In this document: positions 10,482 to 24,301 of the stretch, piece after piece
Numbering within the stretch: position 1 is the stretch's first letter
Layout: every line of letters begins with the position of its first letter
Origin: Thysanoteuthis rhombus
Taxonomy: Eukaryota; Mollusca; Cephalopoda; Oegopsida; Thysanoteuthidae
Reading direction: 5' to 3'
Assembly (NCBI GenBank): GCA_963457665.1
Contig: OY735201.1
Coordinates: forward strand, 24,732,887 to 24,796,886
Length of the DNA stretch: 64,000 nt
Made by a program: the position numbers and the translations under genes
Notes under the pieces: generated by a model
What the model saw: only the letters and a program-made list of their open reading frames with translations
Told to the model about the DNA's origin: nothing
Database searches by the model: none

Positions 10482-10630
10482 TAGGATTTTATTATTACTT
10501 TGACGATACATGAATACATTTATGCATCGTCGAAATAATAATAAAATCCATTCCACACACGCACACATATATGTATATATATATATATGAATAGGATTTC
10601 ATTGTTATTTTGACAATACATAAATCATAT
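10292..10630. repeat. Array of short palindromic modules joined by microsatellites
   Basis: A ~31-base module (core GGATTTTATTATTA plus TTTCGACGATACAT) occurs about five times in alternating orientation: about 10293-10325 (reverse), 10392-10443 (forward then reverse end), 10484-10514 (forward), 10519-10549 (reverse) and 10587-10620 (forward). The middle pair forms a hairpin with 31-base arms and a 4-base loop. (CA)n or (TA)n runs join the modules. Not assigned to a known family. Confidence 0.75.
10333..10393. repeat. (CA)n-(TA)n microsatellite
   Basis: CA-rich array with two CG/CT interruptions, ending in TA. Confidence 0.95.
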
Positions 10631-10656
10631 ATATATATATATGTATATATATATAC

Positions 10657-10704
<48 letters not shown>

Positions 10705-10707
10705 ATA

Positions 10708-10763
<56 letters not shown>

Positions 10764-10764
10764 T
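10627..10764. repeat. Long interrupted (TA)n microsatellite
   Basis: About 138 bases of TA with scattered TG, CG and CA steps. Confidence 0.96.
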
Positions 10765-11969
10765 GAATAATTATAGTAGTTAAATGATTCTTTTCACAGA
10801 AAATGCTGTCTTATATAGAAAATAGAAGCAGGATTTTTACGTTTCGATGTATATATTTATTATAAATGTATTCACTGCAGAGGAAAAATACCAATATTCA
10901 TATCGAGTGAAAGAATTTGTAAGAGATAAAAACTGAGACATCATCATCAACATCATCACGAGTGCTAGTAGTAATAGTAGTTGTGATATCACCAGCAGTA
11001 GTTACGTGCATACTCTCAGCGAAAATAAACATAGCGACAGCTCCTCATGTGCCTGTTTCCACTTTTTGTTTGTTTTAGTGTGAAGAAAACTAACCAACAC
11101 GCATCAAAGTGACAATTTTTTTTTGTATTATACCACAATTAGTAGAATGTTGACAAGTCAAAATATCAATTCATCCAACAAAGTTCAGCTTTCGAAAATA
11201 TCCTGGTGCTAAGAAAACAGAGATCACATTTCATAAATAAAAGTGTTTGCAAGACAGAATTCTCTTGAATACCGATATTAGATGCTTTTATTTTTCCATA
11301 TATTATTAAAACGATTCTCTCCATCTTCAATGCTGATTACACATTTAAGCCAATACATTCTTCGGCCATCCTCAAGTGTATGTTTTATCCAGACTTTAGA
11401 ATTCGTCTTGATGTCTGTTCTTATTTTCATTCCAAAAGTGAATTAATTTGGAATACTCAACATTTATTCCGGAATGTGGCACCAGGCTACTTACTTCATC
11501 AGTATGATTTTCAAACCACAAATATATCTATCAATTAGTAAATACTGCTCGAGACTACTATAGTCTGGGGACGGATCCTTGATCCTGAAGTCATTTCACG
11601 GAGAGGCTTTCTAATCAGAATGGCTAAAATTCTTCATTCAAAACAAAAAGCCTTGTAATTCGATGTTAGAGCGAAAAAACAAAACAAAACAAAAGAAACC
11701 CCCACCCCAAAACACACATTTGAATTAGAATGTACTCTACTCATGGCTAGAATTAAATATCATTTTTCAATCGCGTTACTAGTCTTATATGCTGAATCGT
11801 AATCACTCGGGGCAGATGCACTATTGAAGAATATACCAATCCATGCAATATAAAGCTACATAAAAACTGGACCAGAAATGTTTTGTTACGGAAAGTAATC
11901 CAATCCTATGATTCACCTGACCTAAAATATCTAATAATCCAATCAAAAGGATAATCTGGCCTGGCTCTT
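10765..11969. other. No feature recognised
   Basis: AT-rich; a weak CAT/TAG trinucleotide patch near 10940-10990 and an AAAAC-rich patch near 11675 are the only simple sequences. Confidence 0.45.
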
Positions 11970-12120
11970 GAATCATAGAGGTCGAATTATACGGTTCACC
12001 AGAAGTAAATATCTCCCACTTTCTCCACCGAATTGTGACAAGTGATGAGAAATGGGTACCGTATAACCACGACTGATACAAAAAACAGCGGTTATCTCTC
12101 CAGACTACTCCAAACCTGGG
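11970..12120 (+). mobile_element. Mariner-type transposase remnant
   Basis: A forward frame reads HFLHRIVTSDEKWVPYNHD from about 12015 to 12073, then a stop, then YKKQRLSLQTTPNLG. The phrase 'FLDRIVTGDEKWVLYDN' is a hallmark of mariner transposases and holds one of the catalytic Asp residues (here the D of SDEKW). The first block fits well. Upstream and downstream parts are too decayed to follow, and no terminal inverted repeats were found by eye. It is a dead fragment. Confidence 0.5.
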
Positions 12121-13484
12121 ATACCGATGCTAGTTTTTTTCCACTCAGATCTAGTATTTTTACCGGCCTTCTGAGTTTCTCGTTACATGTATTTTGGGAA
12201 TAGCTTGTAATCCGTTTTTTTTATACTTCAGGTGAATGAATTCTTGAAAATAACTCATATTTATACCATACATGTTAAAAATAATTCTGAAATTTATCAA
12301 CTATCTTTAAATTAAGCTGATGATAGAATAAACATGAATTTAAAGTATCCTGATATCGTATGATTCGTGCATCGATATAGTTTTAGGAATCGTTGGAAAG
12401 AAGGAGTAATCACGATCATCAACGTATAAAAAGAAGTAATATAGTATTTCAATTTTGACTTGTGCACAATCTGAGGTTTTTCTTAGAATCTCATTAGTTT
12501 CCCTGCTCCCAACATGGACATCAGTACTCAATTTTAGATTTTTTACTGAGCCTTCGACTACATCCGTCGCAAAACATGTTAATTTTTTGTAAAGCTCCTG
12601 ATATAACGTCTGTCAGAATCTAGAATTTTATACCTGTTCCTAATTGGAAAATTTACTCTGGCATACTTTTGGAAAACTATTGATGATTATCACAAACCTC
12701 TAATAGAATCAGCCAAGACAACTCAATACAAATGCCTACTTAGTAGCAGAGGCATTTGAGTATAACCTTCAGGTGCCAATGGTTGTTGTTCAAGCGAAAA
12801 TGGAAAAAAAAAAGAATACTTGAACGCTGATTTCCAAAACTGACCGACATATTCAGCCCCTTTGAAGGATTTGAACATTACAATCTTCTTACTCTATTTC
12901 ATCTACATTTGGTCTTGTGCAGAACTAAGATTATTTTTGTAAATATCAATGCAAACGCCGGTGTCGTTTTAAGGAAAATACACGAGGGCATGTCCGTTCA
13001 AAAGGTGCGTACAGGTTCATGAATGTCTCCAGGATGTTTTAAGCTGCAAATAATGAGACTCTGCTTGTTATTTGCTGATGGTGTCTTTAATAGCAGTAAT
13101 CAATTCAGAAATATCGTCGTCGATCGTAATAACAAACAAAATAGAATTTTAAAAACCTGCCTCAAAGTCATTTAACAATAATTTTACTTTAATCTCTCTC
13201 TTCCCTTACGAAAATTCGACAGAAAAAAAAGAAAGAAAAAAGATTCCCCTTCTCTCTTTCTTTCTCTCTAACTTTTCTTCTCCGTATATCATATCATAAT
13301 CACATCACTTGAATTATTAAGAAATATGCGTTCATTTCAGTACAGATTTTCGTTCGTAAATCGAGCACTCCCCAGAATATCAATAGCCACTGACAAAATT
13401 GACTACAAACTTGGCACTGCAATGTCCGGTGGACGGAACAACATATTTCGTACAAAGGCACAGTTGTCGAGTTATCTCTGAGGA
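12121..13484. other. No feature recognised
   Basis: AT-rich with a pyrimidine-rich patch at about 13190-13280. No coding or repeat signal identified. Confidence 0.45.
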
Positions 13485-13492
13485 CACACACA

Positions 13493-13580
<88 letters not shown>
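13485..13580. repeat. (CA)n-(TA)n compound microsatellite
   Basis: CA array to about 13536 then TA array to 13580. Confidence 0.97.
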
Positions 13581-13583
<3 letters not shown>

Positions 13584-14078
13584 GCATATATATGTACTGA
13601 TAATTTTCAAATTATGATGACAATGATTATCAGTCAGCGCTGAGTTGATGCTTGTTGACAAATACAGAAATGTCCCTGAGGAAAATGAGATGGATTGGAT
13701 GGAGAGGTTCGTTGGAAATGAAGAAGTAGGACAGGATACAAGAATCACAAAAATATCAATGATTCAACTTTGAATTATTTTCGAGTGATAAATCTCAAAA
13801 TCAGTATTGTTTTTCATTATGTACTGGACTTTACTCTTTCACCCCTCTCTCTCTCCAAAACTTTTCCCGATTTATATTATAGAAACAGTCCATTGAAAGT
13901 AAACTGGACTTTTACTTTGCACTCATGATGGCAATATCACACAATTAGTACAATACTCAGGATATCCAGTTAATTGCTACCTTCTTCGAAAATACTCAGC
14001 AACAGTCTGCTCATAATTGCCTCTACGATTCCTTCTCTTCCGCTCTTGACTTCCCTCCATAAGTGTACAGCCAATTTC

Positions 14079-14080
<2 letters not shown>
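13581..14080. other. No feature recognised
   Basis: Unrecognised sequence between two microsatellites. Confidence 0.4.

Positions 14081-14158
<78 letters not shown>
14081..14158. repeat. (CA)35 microsatellite
   Basis: CA array to 14150 followed by four TA units. Confidence 0.98.
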
Positions 14159-14177
14159 GCGTATTGACTTTTTTTAT

Positions 14178-14260
14178 TAAATTTCAGCGGTGACTCAGCG
14201 GAAGAAATTTTGGATCGGAGACATTTTACCAAGAAACGTTCTTCACTGGTGCTCTCACCA
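14178..14260 (+). repeat. Short interspersed repeat shared with 23.57 kb
   Basis: GTGACTCAGCGGAAGAAATT and the following ~55 bases match the minus strand at 23570-23645 at roughly two thirds of positions, including GACTCAGC, GAAA.GT.CTTCA and GGTG. Nature unknown. Confidence 0.45.
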
Positions 14261-14303
14261 CCACTCAGAATCATTTTCGTCTCTTTGTCTCCAAAACATT
14301 TCC

Positions 14304-16575
<2,272 letters not shown>

Positions 16576-16678
16576 GAAAGAAGAAGAATAAGAAGAAGAA
16601 GAAGAGGAGGAGAAGAAGAAGAAGAAGAAGAAGAAGAAGAAGAAGAAGAAGAAGAAGAAGAAGAAGAAGAAGAAGAGG
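16576..16678. repeat. (GAA)n array
   Basis: Purine trinucleotide array with GAG variants. Confidence 0.97.
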
Positions 16679-16784
16679 GAAAAGCGATCACAATGTTAGG
16701 ATGAAAGAAAATACTAGTAAATTATAATATAAATGATCGATAATGCTTCATCGAATAGAAGATGAATAAGGTTAACAAATCTGG

Positions 16785-17170
16785 TTAGTCACTCAATGAA
16801 AACTGTTTAACGACCAAATTCTTTTCATGGCATGCTATGTTGAGGTGATCAATTCAAAAAATGAAAATGGTTCGATCGATGAATCAGTTACTTCACTTGC
16901 CTTTTATTGCATTACTGAAATTGGGGGATCTTTGACGCAATGCACGGGGACCATCTAGTACAAACTTACATTATAAATTGAACCCCCTTTAAAACATGTT
17001 TAGGATGGAATTTTCAGAAACAAAATAAAAATATTTTATCAAGATATGATAGAATGAATGTTTAATTTTTCAACCGTCTAGCTTTATTGACTCGGCCTGT
17101 TCGTTTGACACATACATGCATAAATAGCTAACCAGCCAGAATCACTTGAAAGCTGAAGAAGCCTATTACG
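16785..17170 (+). repeat. Interspersed family R1 (orientation A), near full length
   Basis: Starts GGTTAGTCACTCAATGAAAA and ends ATCACTTGAAAGCTGAAGAA. Internal blocks TGAGGTGATCAATTC, GAATCAGTTACTTC, TAAATTGAACCCCC and GACACATACATGCATA match the copy at 8.8 kb. It lies ~100 bases downstream of a purine array, as the composite order of the family predicts. Confidence 0.65.
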
Positions 17171-17679
17171 ACCCATGTTGACAGTTTTTGTTGATGTTTT
17201 CTATTTATATGGCTGCCACGAAGAAACTAGTCAGAATGGATCGATTTATAAAGATAACAACTCCTATTCTCTATTCAGAGAAAGTCTTTTGCTGCTGGGT
17301 AGTTACAAGGTGAAGGTTTAGCTCAGATCTAATTCATTATAAAGTCATTTACTTTCAGGAGATTATGCAATGACAGTCACACAAATTCGAAGAATTTCAT
17401 CTATTTGATCTCGAAAGAAGGAGGAATTCTTTTGAGGCAAGAATGCTACCCATGCCCCTACTGTTCAATCCTGGGGCGCCGTTGAATTATACAAAAAGGG
17501 TGAAAAAATTAAATAGAAAAAGATTACTTTGAAATTTGTTCATGATTGTGAATATTTATGACCCTAATTAGGACGAATTTTAAAAACTGATTGAGGTTGC
17601 ATGACCGTCACGTTCTGATAATTTATGTAAGTTGTGTAATATGACTTGGATGCAAATGATACAATCAGTTTGATACATT
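17171..17679. other. No feature recognised
   Basis: AT-rich, no repeat seen. Confidence 0.4.
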
Positions 17680-18100
17680 ACAAAATGAATTGGAAAGAAA
17701 GAAGCGGGAAAGGACGAATAACGAAAAAGATGAGGAAATGAACAAGGACGGAAAATGTGAAGTGAAGGCGAAGAAATGGAAGAAGAATAACGGCAGTAAG
17801 ACGAACAGTGAAGAAACTAGCAAAGCATACAAAAGGAAGAAAAGAATGAGAAAGAAAATGTTAAAGGAATAAAGGAAATGAACGAAATAATCGAGAAATA
17901 AAGCAAATAAGAAAAAATGAAATAATGAAGAAGGACGAAGCAAGGAAGTAAGCATGGATACTAAAGAGAGAAAGGAATAGAAAAAAGGTAAGATAAGGGA
18001 AATAGGAGGAATGAAAAAGAAAGAAAGAAAGAAAGAAAAAAGAAAGAGAGAAAAACAGAAAGAAAAATCGAAAAACTATGATCAAAATAAGGAAAGAAGA
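17680..18100 (+). repeat. Purine-rich (GAAA)-type tract
   Basis: The plus strand is almost only A and G with (GAAA)n at about 18014-18050. It gives spurious Lys/Glu frames. Confidence 0.85.
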
Positions 18101-18129
18101 AAGGATACATGTGTATGTATGTTCCCTTT

Positions 18130-18190
18130 TTTTCCTCTGCTCTCTCTCTCTCTCTTTCTGTTTCCCTACCTCTCTCTCTCTCTTTCATAT
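18130..18190. repeat. (CT)n pyrimidine array
   Basis: CTCTCT runs at about 18137-18183, just after the purine tract. Confidence 0.9.
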
Positions 18191-18424
18191 GTATATATAT
18201 ATACATGTACAGAAGGATATATGTATCAAAGTGTTTTACTGATAACTCTTGGTTGTCGTCACGGGCAGAATGGTTCTCAAAATCAATCGATAACGTTCTT
18301 TCACTTGTCAGTAATCATTTCTTTACCCACCACGTCTGCCTTCCACCCTACACAATCCCACTCATCCGGGTCCTTGCCGATCCATGCTTGGTTCTCAGAC
18401 CCCGGAAACCTGAAGCACAAAACA

Positions 18425-18500
18425 CAAGAGTAGCTCAATTGGACAATACAACGACTGTTATGACAAGAAAGGGTTTAATTGATTGGGTGTATTGCGCACG
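18425..18500 (+). mobile_element. tRNA-like SINE head
   Basis: GTAGCTCAATTGGACAA resembles an RNA polymerase III A box and GGGTTTAATTGATTGGG, about 45 bases on, a decayed B box. No good cloverleaf forms, so this is a SINE head or tRNA pseudogene. A long purine tract follows, as in other R1 composites. Confidence 0.42.
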
Positions 18501-18659
18501 CTTAAGGGACAACCAAAAGAAGGTCGGTAGCAAGGTGGTAGGAGTAAGACGAAAGGAAAAAGAAAGCAATTGATTCATTGATTACTGGGTGAAGCATTGG
18601 AAGGTGGGAGATAGATGTGTCGGCTGGTGTTGCTCGGGTACATTAGTGGGGAAAATAAA

Positions 18660-19540
18660 GGAGATGGAAAAAAAAAGACGAGTTTGTGCTAGACTTGGGT
18701 GAAAAAAGAAAAGATGATGAGTGAAAAAAAGACGGAAAGTTTGACATTAGAAAGAATGAAATGAGAAGATGAGAACGAAAGATGGAAAATGTAATTAGAT
18801 AGGAGAAAGAAAGAAGTATAGAAAATTGAGGAAGGAGTAAACAAAAAATTACATAAAGAGAGAAAGAAACAAGAAAGAAGGAAAGATTTATTGAGAGGAA
18901 AAAGGGAGAAATTCAAGACGTAAGAAAAAAAGGAAAGAAAGAAGGAATCAAGAAAAAAAGAAGAAAGAATTAATGAAAGGGAAAAGGTGAGAAGCAATAG
19001 AAGATTTGATGAAATGAAGAAATAAGGAGAGAAAAAAAGCAGAAAAACAAGAAAGAGGGCGAATAAAAGAATATTGAATGACAGAAGAATAAAAAAGGAA
19101 GAATTTCTCAGAGGAAAAAAATTTGAAATTAAAATCAGAAGAGGAAAAAAAAGGAAAAAAAGCGAAGGGAAACAATCATGTAGGAAATATGGAGAAAAAA
19201 GGCAGCCAAAAGAAATAAAAACCCAAGAATAAGAAAACAGAAAAAAAAGAAAATGAAAAAAACAGAAAGAAGTCACCATGTGACAAGAGAAAGGATGTGC
19301 CATGAAAAAAAGGAAAGAAAAAACAAAAGGACCACATGAATGAATTGGAAAAAAAGAAAGAAAAAATAAAATGCAGATTAAAAATAGAAGAAAAAAAGTG
19401 AAATTAAATAGGAAATCCCCGAAAGAAACATTAGTCTTGAAAGATAGCCAGAGAAAGAAACAGGAAGGATATGGAGGGGAAAGTGAAATAAAGAAAAGAA
19501 AAGAATTGTATGTTTAACGTGGTAGTAGCAGATGGAGGAG
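18660..19540 (+). repeat. ~0.9 kb purine-rich tract
   Basis: Nearly continuous A/G on the plus strand, of GAAA/GGAAA type with few interruptions. The opposite strand yields Phe/Ser/Leu-rich open frames that are composition artefacts. Confidence 0.88.
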
Positions 19541-19699
19541 GAGGATGCAGAAGAAAAGCACGTTACATTTATATGACTAATATTGTTTTGCATACTTGTA
19601 AAATATTGCAATATGGAAATATGTAGCAAATTATCATTATTAACTTGCATTTTTGGTAATTCTTGACCTTTTTTGAAGTATAAAAATACGGACCTTACA

Positions 19700-19890
19700 T
19701 GACTAGCAGACAGTGAAAAATGTTCGGAATAAGTGTCACATTGAAGCTTTCCCCGCTTTTGAAAACAAAAAAAAGTTCATCTTTGTAGCTCCATTGTGAC
19801 GTAGATGTGACACATCTGCACATACATACATACATGCATACATTTTCACCCACCAAAACAGAATCATTAAGAAACTAAAGAAATCTATGC
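19700..19890 (+). repeat. Possible R1 terminal part
   Basis: GTGACACATCTGCACATACA, ACATGCATACATTTTCACCC and CAGAATCATTAAGAAACTAA follow the order seen at the end of the 16.8 kb copy. With the tRNA-like head at 18.4 kb this may be one element split by an expanded purine tract. Confidence 0.4.
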
Positions 19891-20163
19891 TGATTCTGTC
19901 GAGAGTTTTTCAACGGAGAGAATAAAGATATAGTTACCAGGAAAAGAAAGTGAAGAAACGATTAAAATGACTTGTATACTGTTTATGTATATTTACAAGT
20001 ATACTGTTGGTGTACGTCTATTTGTATGTATCATTTCCACTCTCCAATGGATAGTATTAGTATATTTAGACTCCATGAACTTGACACACTGATAGACACG
20101 AAGTTGCCTTATCTTTGAAAGTTGACTATTTTGATGAACATTGGACTAACCTTGAATTGATAC

Positions 20164-20205
20164 CTAGTTTGGGGGTCGTCTTATACGCCGGCATATATGG
20201 TAACG
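20164..20205 (+). repeat. Terminal fragment resembling a DNA-transposon MITE
   Basis: GGGGGTCGTCTTATACGCCGG-type text is, as I recall it, a widespread MITE terminus in animals. No partner terminus was found. Confidence 0.3.
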
Positions 20206-20224
20206 AAGATAAAGTGGCTGTATA

Positions 20225-20645
20225 TAAAAGGTTAACGCATTGAAATAGGATTGGAGGAAGATAAGGATAATGAAGGGGGAATCAGAGATGAAGGGGAGGG
20301 AGAATTGATCAGAAAGAAAACGATGGTAGTTGTGTTAGTAGATGGTGGTTAGGAAAAAAATGAGGAGCAGGGAGGGGACGACGATGATAAGGTGAGGAGT
20401 CAGAGGAGAAAAAAAAAGAAGGATATAGGAAAGAGGGAACAAAAAAGTGAAGAAGAAGAAGAAGAAGAAGAAGAAGAAGAAGAAGAAAAAGAAGAAGAAG
20501 AAGAAGAAGAGGAGGAAGAAGAGGAAGAAGAAGGAAAAAAGAAGATGAAGAAGAGGATGAGTAGTAGTAGTTGTAGGGATGCAAAGAGGGTGGACGAGTA
20601 GAAGAGAAGGAAGGAAATGGAGGGAGATTGAAAAGAGAAGTTGAT
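20225..20645 (+). repeat. Purine-rich tract with (GAA)n core
   Basis: (GAA)n at about 20448-20540 inside a broader A/G-rich plus strand. Confidence 0.9.
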
Positions 20646-21324
20646 TTCAAAGTAAAGGGTTAGCTGAACGACAAAAAGAAAGCAGTTAGTCACGTGTTGA
20701 ACAGCCGTGGATTAAACAAAAGAAGAGAAAGTTCCAGATTGAAGAAGAGGACAATTCAATTGATCCTGGAAATTGGAAACATGATTCTGTATTCGTTTAT
20801 TTGCGTTTCTCTCTTTTTTTTTCCAAGTTTCTCTCCATCTTTTTTTCACATTTCAATTCGAACGCATGAAGTCTTCGGGCGCTGTTGTTCAGTCGATTTC
20901 AATTTGCCTACCAGGAAATGGCTTCGACGGAGCATCTATTCTTCGGGAAAAATAACGAATTCCAAGCGAGAATTGTCCACCAATTGACCACTGGGTTTGT
21001 CTATCAGATCTTCCATTTCCCCCCATCCTCCCAATTCCTCGTGCCCATTGTAATCGTGGGAGTCAATTGAAATTCACCATCTCGAACAATTTCACTTTCG
21101 ATACTGTGACATGGCAAAAACAAACGACTGAAGAAGTAAGATTTCAATAGTTTCCAACTCGTTGATAAGGGAAATAACTTCTGCATGTTGTAAAGAACAA
21201 AATCAGTAGCAGATTTGATTGGTTGCAATGCTGCTAGTAAGCTAGAGCAATGACATCCCCTACGGCAAAAGATGGTTTTCAATGCGTATGGCCACTGTAT
21301 TTGGTGGCATATGATACCATTTTA
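20646..21324. other. No feature recognised
   Basis: TTAGTCACGTG at about 20685 could be a trace of R1. Nothing else is recognised. Confidence 0.35.
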
Positions 21325-21450
21325 TTACCTCTGCCAACAATGTTGGGGTGGTATATGCATTTAGTCACGTCTTTCTGTCTGTTCCTCTATCAGTCAGTCT
21401 GTTCACAAGATATCATCAAAATTTCTCAATGAAATTTCAATAAAATTGTG
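21325..21450 (+). repeat. Interspersed repeat with 'CTCTGCCAAC…GTCTGTT' text
   Basis: ATTACCTCTGCCAACAATG, GTCTTTCTGTCTGTTCC and AGATATCATCAAAATTTCTC follow the layout of a repeat seen widely in marine animal genomes ('TACCTCCGCCAAGGAGGTT…TGTCTGTTTGTTAGCA'). A second start (ATTACCTCCACC) is at 21518. Recalled similarity only. Confidence 0.4.
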
Positions 21451-23559
21451 TAGAAGGGCGGACAATAGGCTATTACAGGACAGATTATTAATCATGGAGC
21501 GGGTCCATGCTCAATTACCTCCACCGACGATGGCATCAATGTTGGTATGCTTTATCTGAATGTTTTCTTTAAACTCAACTTTGAAGCCATTTTGGGGGAA
21601 CTGGAAAAAGGGCTCTAATAAAGCATCCAAGGAAAACTGGTTGCGTTTTCTGATAATCTATTTCAAAATCGTTCCTGGGCCCCACAATTGAAGCCATCAA
21701 GCTTTCTGGAGAGTCATTCAGCCACCACATTTCTACTATGCTAACATCATACAATAATAAATCTCACAAAATGTCGGTAGGGTACATCAGGAAGCCATGC
21801 AACACATTAGCCTCGCCCTGGCCCTCAAATCTTTATGTCACTGCTTTTGGCGAGGACTGTGCAATGAACCAACTCATGGACCTCAAGCTTTTGAAAGGCC
21901 TGCCCACAGATCCCACCATACCTTATAAATAATGGTTGCGAACGACTGTGCAAAATGTTGGAGGGGGCTGTCAAGAAACCAACTCCTTAGCATCAAATCT
22001 CCAGCTACACTCCTGAACACGCGTAAAACTGTGCAAGGAATTTCTATTCGTGACAATCTCTAGCTGTACGTTCCTGGATACCGAATCTGGTAGAAGGCAA
22101 CAACAATGATACTCGAAGTTGAATACATCGATGTCTACGATGGTTGTCATTCACTTTTCGAAAGTTTGCTTTAAGCCACTTCTCCGCTTTTATTTTGCAG
22201 CAAACTATTACATATGCAACGCTCGCCTTTTCCTCTTTCTCCAAAGCCCAAACCATCTGTAATTTCCATCACCTCAAACAAAATTGACTCATAACATACC
22301 ATCATCACCATTTTTGAGTCTGGGATCACTTGAAAACTATCCGAATATAAATCAATGATGATGGCTCTTTCACTTTGAGACCAGGTTTTAGTGAGAGTCA
22401 CAGAATTATTCAGAATATTCCATTGGAATTCTCAAATAACAGCATTTGACGCAGATGGTTGGCAGGGCTTTGGAGGAAGGCGAGCAATAATGTTAAAAAA
22501 AGATCCTTAAAAGTTTTAATCTCAATAAATACATTTCAGTTTACCAACAATATACATGTAAAATGATTTGTAAGCGGACTATTAAGAGGTGAAGAGCATG
22601 CAAACATTGATCACAGAAGAGGAAATCACAACTAGGAAGGGTGGGGGAAGCAGGGAATATTTCCCCTAATATTGTGGACCCGTCCCATTCCTTCTCTATT
22701 TGAAATCGTCTAAACCCCCAATCCCAAGAAAACAGATAAAACTATTTGAAGGGGTTATTCAGAAGAGATTTGAATGTGAAGCTTTACAACATGATATTTA
22801 TTTAGCTTAGTTAAACTAGTCCAAGAAAACACACACAATGTCTTCAGAAAATCGAGAGAAAAACAGTTAGATTTGCTTAACTTTTCTGTCAAGAGAACTA
22901 TAGGAAATATTGATCACACTTGATTTACACTCCATCGAAAGCAATTAATTTAGCAGTTAATTGGTTTACAAAAAAGTAAAAAGAATATAAAACAGATTTA
23001 TTATGGGTTTAAAGCTCCCAAACTCTTTGTACATTGGAACTGGAAACAGTGTTCAGAATGGTAAGTAGATAATTCTTTTCCTTATGCTCTTTCTCATAGC
23101 CCGAATCCCCAACCACTTAAAAATGCATTACTGAATCTGTTTTGCACTGCCTTTTTGCGTTTTTTACCGTTCCCCGATCGAATATAAATATTTATTTATC
23201 GTCATGGCCTTCAGTAAACAAAGAAAATCACAGTTTTTGCTACTACTCCAGTCAAATCTACATAAAGATACTTCATTATTCCGTTTTATTAATAAATTTC
23301 CCAACAGTAGTATTCCCAGTTACCATTGAAACGTAGGCAGAATAAACAATTCTCTTTAGCAGCAGCAAGGACGATGACAGGGGCCAGGTTGTCAACAAGA
23401 AAAAAGGTGAAATCGAAAATTAAAACATGAGAGAAAACTCATGAGCCTGAGAAAATGAAACTATGGATAGACAAATCGACAGACGATAAAAAGAAAAGCA
23501 TCAGCAAAAGAAGAGAAAATACACATGAAATGCTTAGAAGACGAAGAATCAAAATTGAT
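21451..23559. other. No feature recognised
   Basis: About 2.1 kb of mixed composition, slightly richer in G and C around 21.5-22.3 kb. Frames of 60-76 codons show no recognisable domain. Confidence 0.4.
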
Positions 23560-23645
23560 TCTATGCTATAAAAACCACCGATGAAGTACATTTCTCGATG
23601 AAATGTATCTCTGACCGAAAATGTCTTTTGCTGAGTCACTTCTGG
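23560..23645 (-). repeat. Short interspersed repeat shared with 14.2 kb
   Basis: The minus strand reads GTGACTCAGCAAAAGACATT and aligns over ~60 bases with 14178-14245. Confidence 0.45.
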
Positions 23646-23888
23646 AAACCAAAAATTGGTTTAAATGATATCCCATCGTTACACTGTTGATGTATCACTC
23701 ACCATAGACAACGTAAATAAGATGAACAATTGGAGGAAAAGGGGATTCTACAGGAATCGAATCTACCCCACATTAGGGTGGCTGTTTCAACTTGGCAATG
23801 CTCTCAGACTATTCACTTCTTTCAACACGACAATTATGTATGAAGTTTGGACAGAATGATTATGAAATGTGTTATATTATAAATGAAC

Positions 23889-23958
<70 letters not shown>
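23889..23958. repeat. (TA)n microsatellite
   Basis: Uninterrupted TA array. Confidence 0.98.
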
Positions 23959-23962
<4 letters not shown>

Positions 23963-24079
23963 GCAAATCCAAGCCAGAAGAACGAATATATATGTTTTTA
24001 AGTCACTTGTATGTATGCAGTAATATATATCCAAGCATATATACAGAGATGAAAACATTTGAATATCTCTCTTTCTCTT

Positions 24080-24081
<2 letters not shown>

Positions 24082-24124
<43 letters not shown>

Positions 24125-24140
24125 ATGTGCGCGTGTGTGT
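24082..24140. repeat. (TA)n-(TG)n microsatellite
   Basis: TA array to 24118 then a TG/CG-rich edge. Confidence 0.95.
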
Positions 24141-24257
24141 ATGTGCAAACCCAAGCTAAAAGCACGCATACTTGCATACATATTCAACTTTTCTAAACCA
24201 CATCTACGTATTGAGAAATATATACAATCCCGAATATTTACAAAACACTTCACATTT

Positions 24258-24259
24258 GC

Positions 24260-24301
<42 letters not shown>
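24258..24301. repeat. (TA)n-(TG)n microsatellite
   Basis: Short TA run followed by about 15 TG units. Confidence 0.97.

Noticed and set aside
11821-12081. 86-codon minus-strand frame
   Set aside because: Antisense to the mariner-like block, which gives a better explanation.
17665-19303. Phe/Ser/Leu-rich frames of up to 204 codons on the minus strand
   Set aside because: They mirror purine-rich DNA that lacks stops for compositional reasons; no real membrane-protein pattern beyond low complexity.
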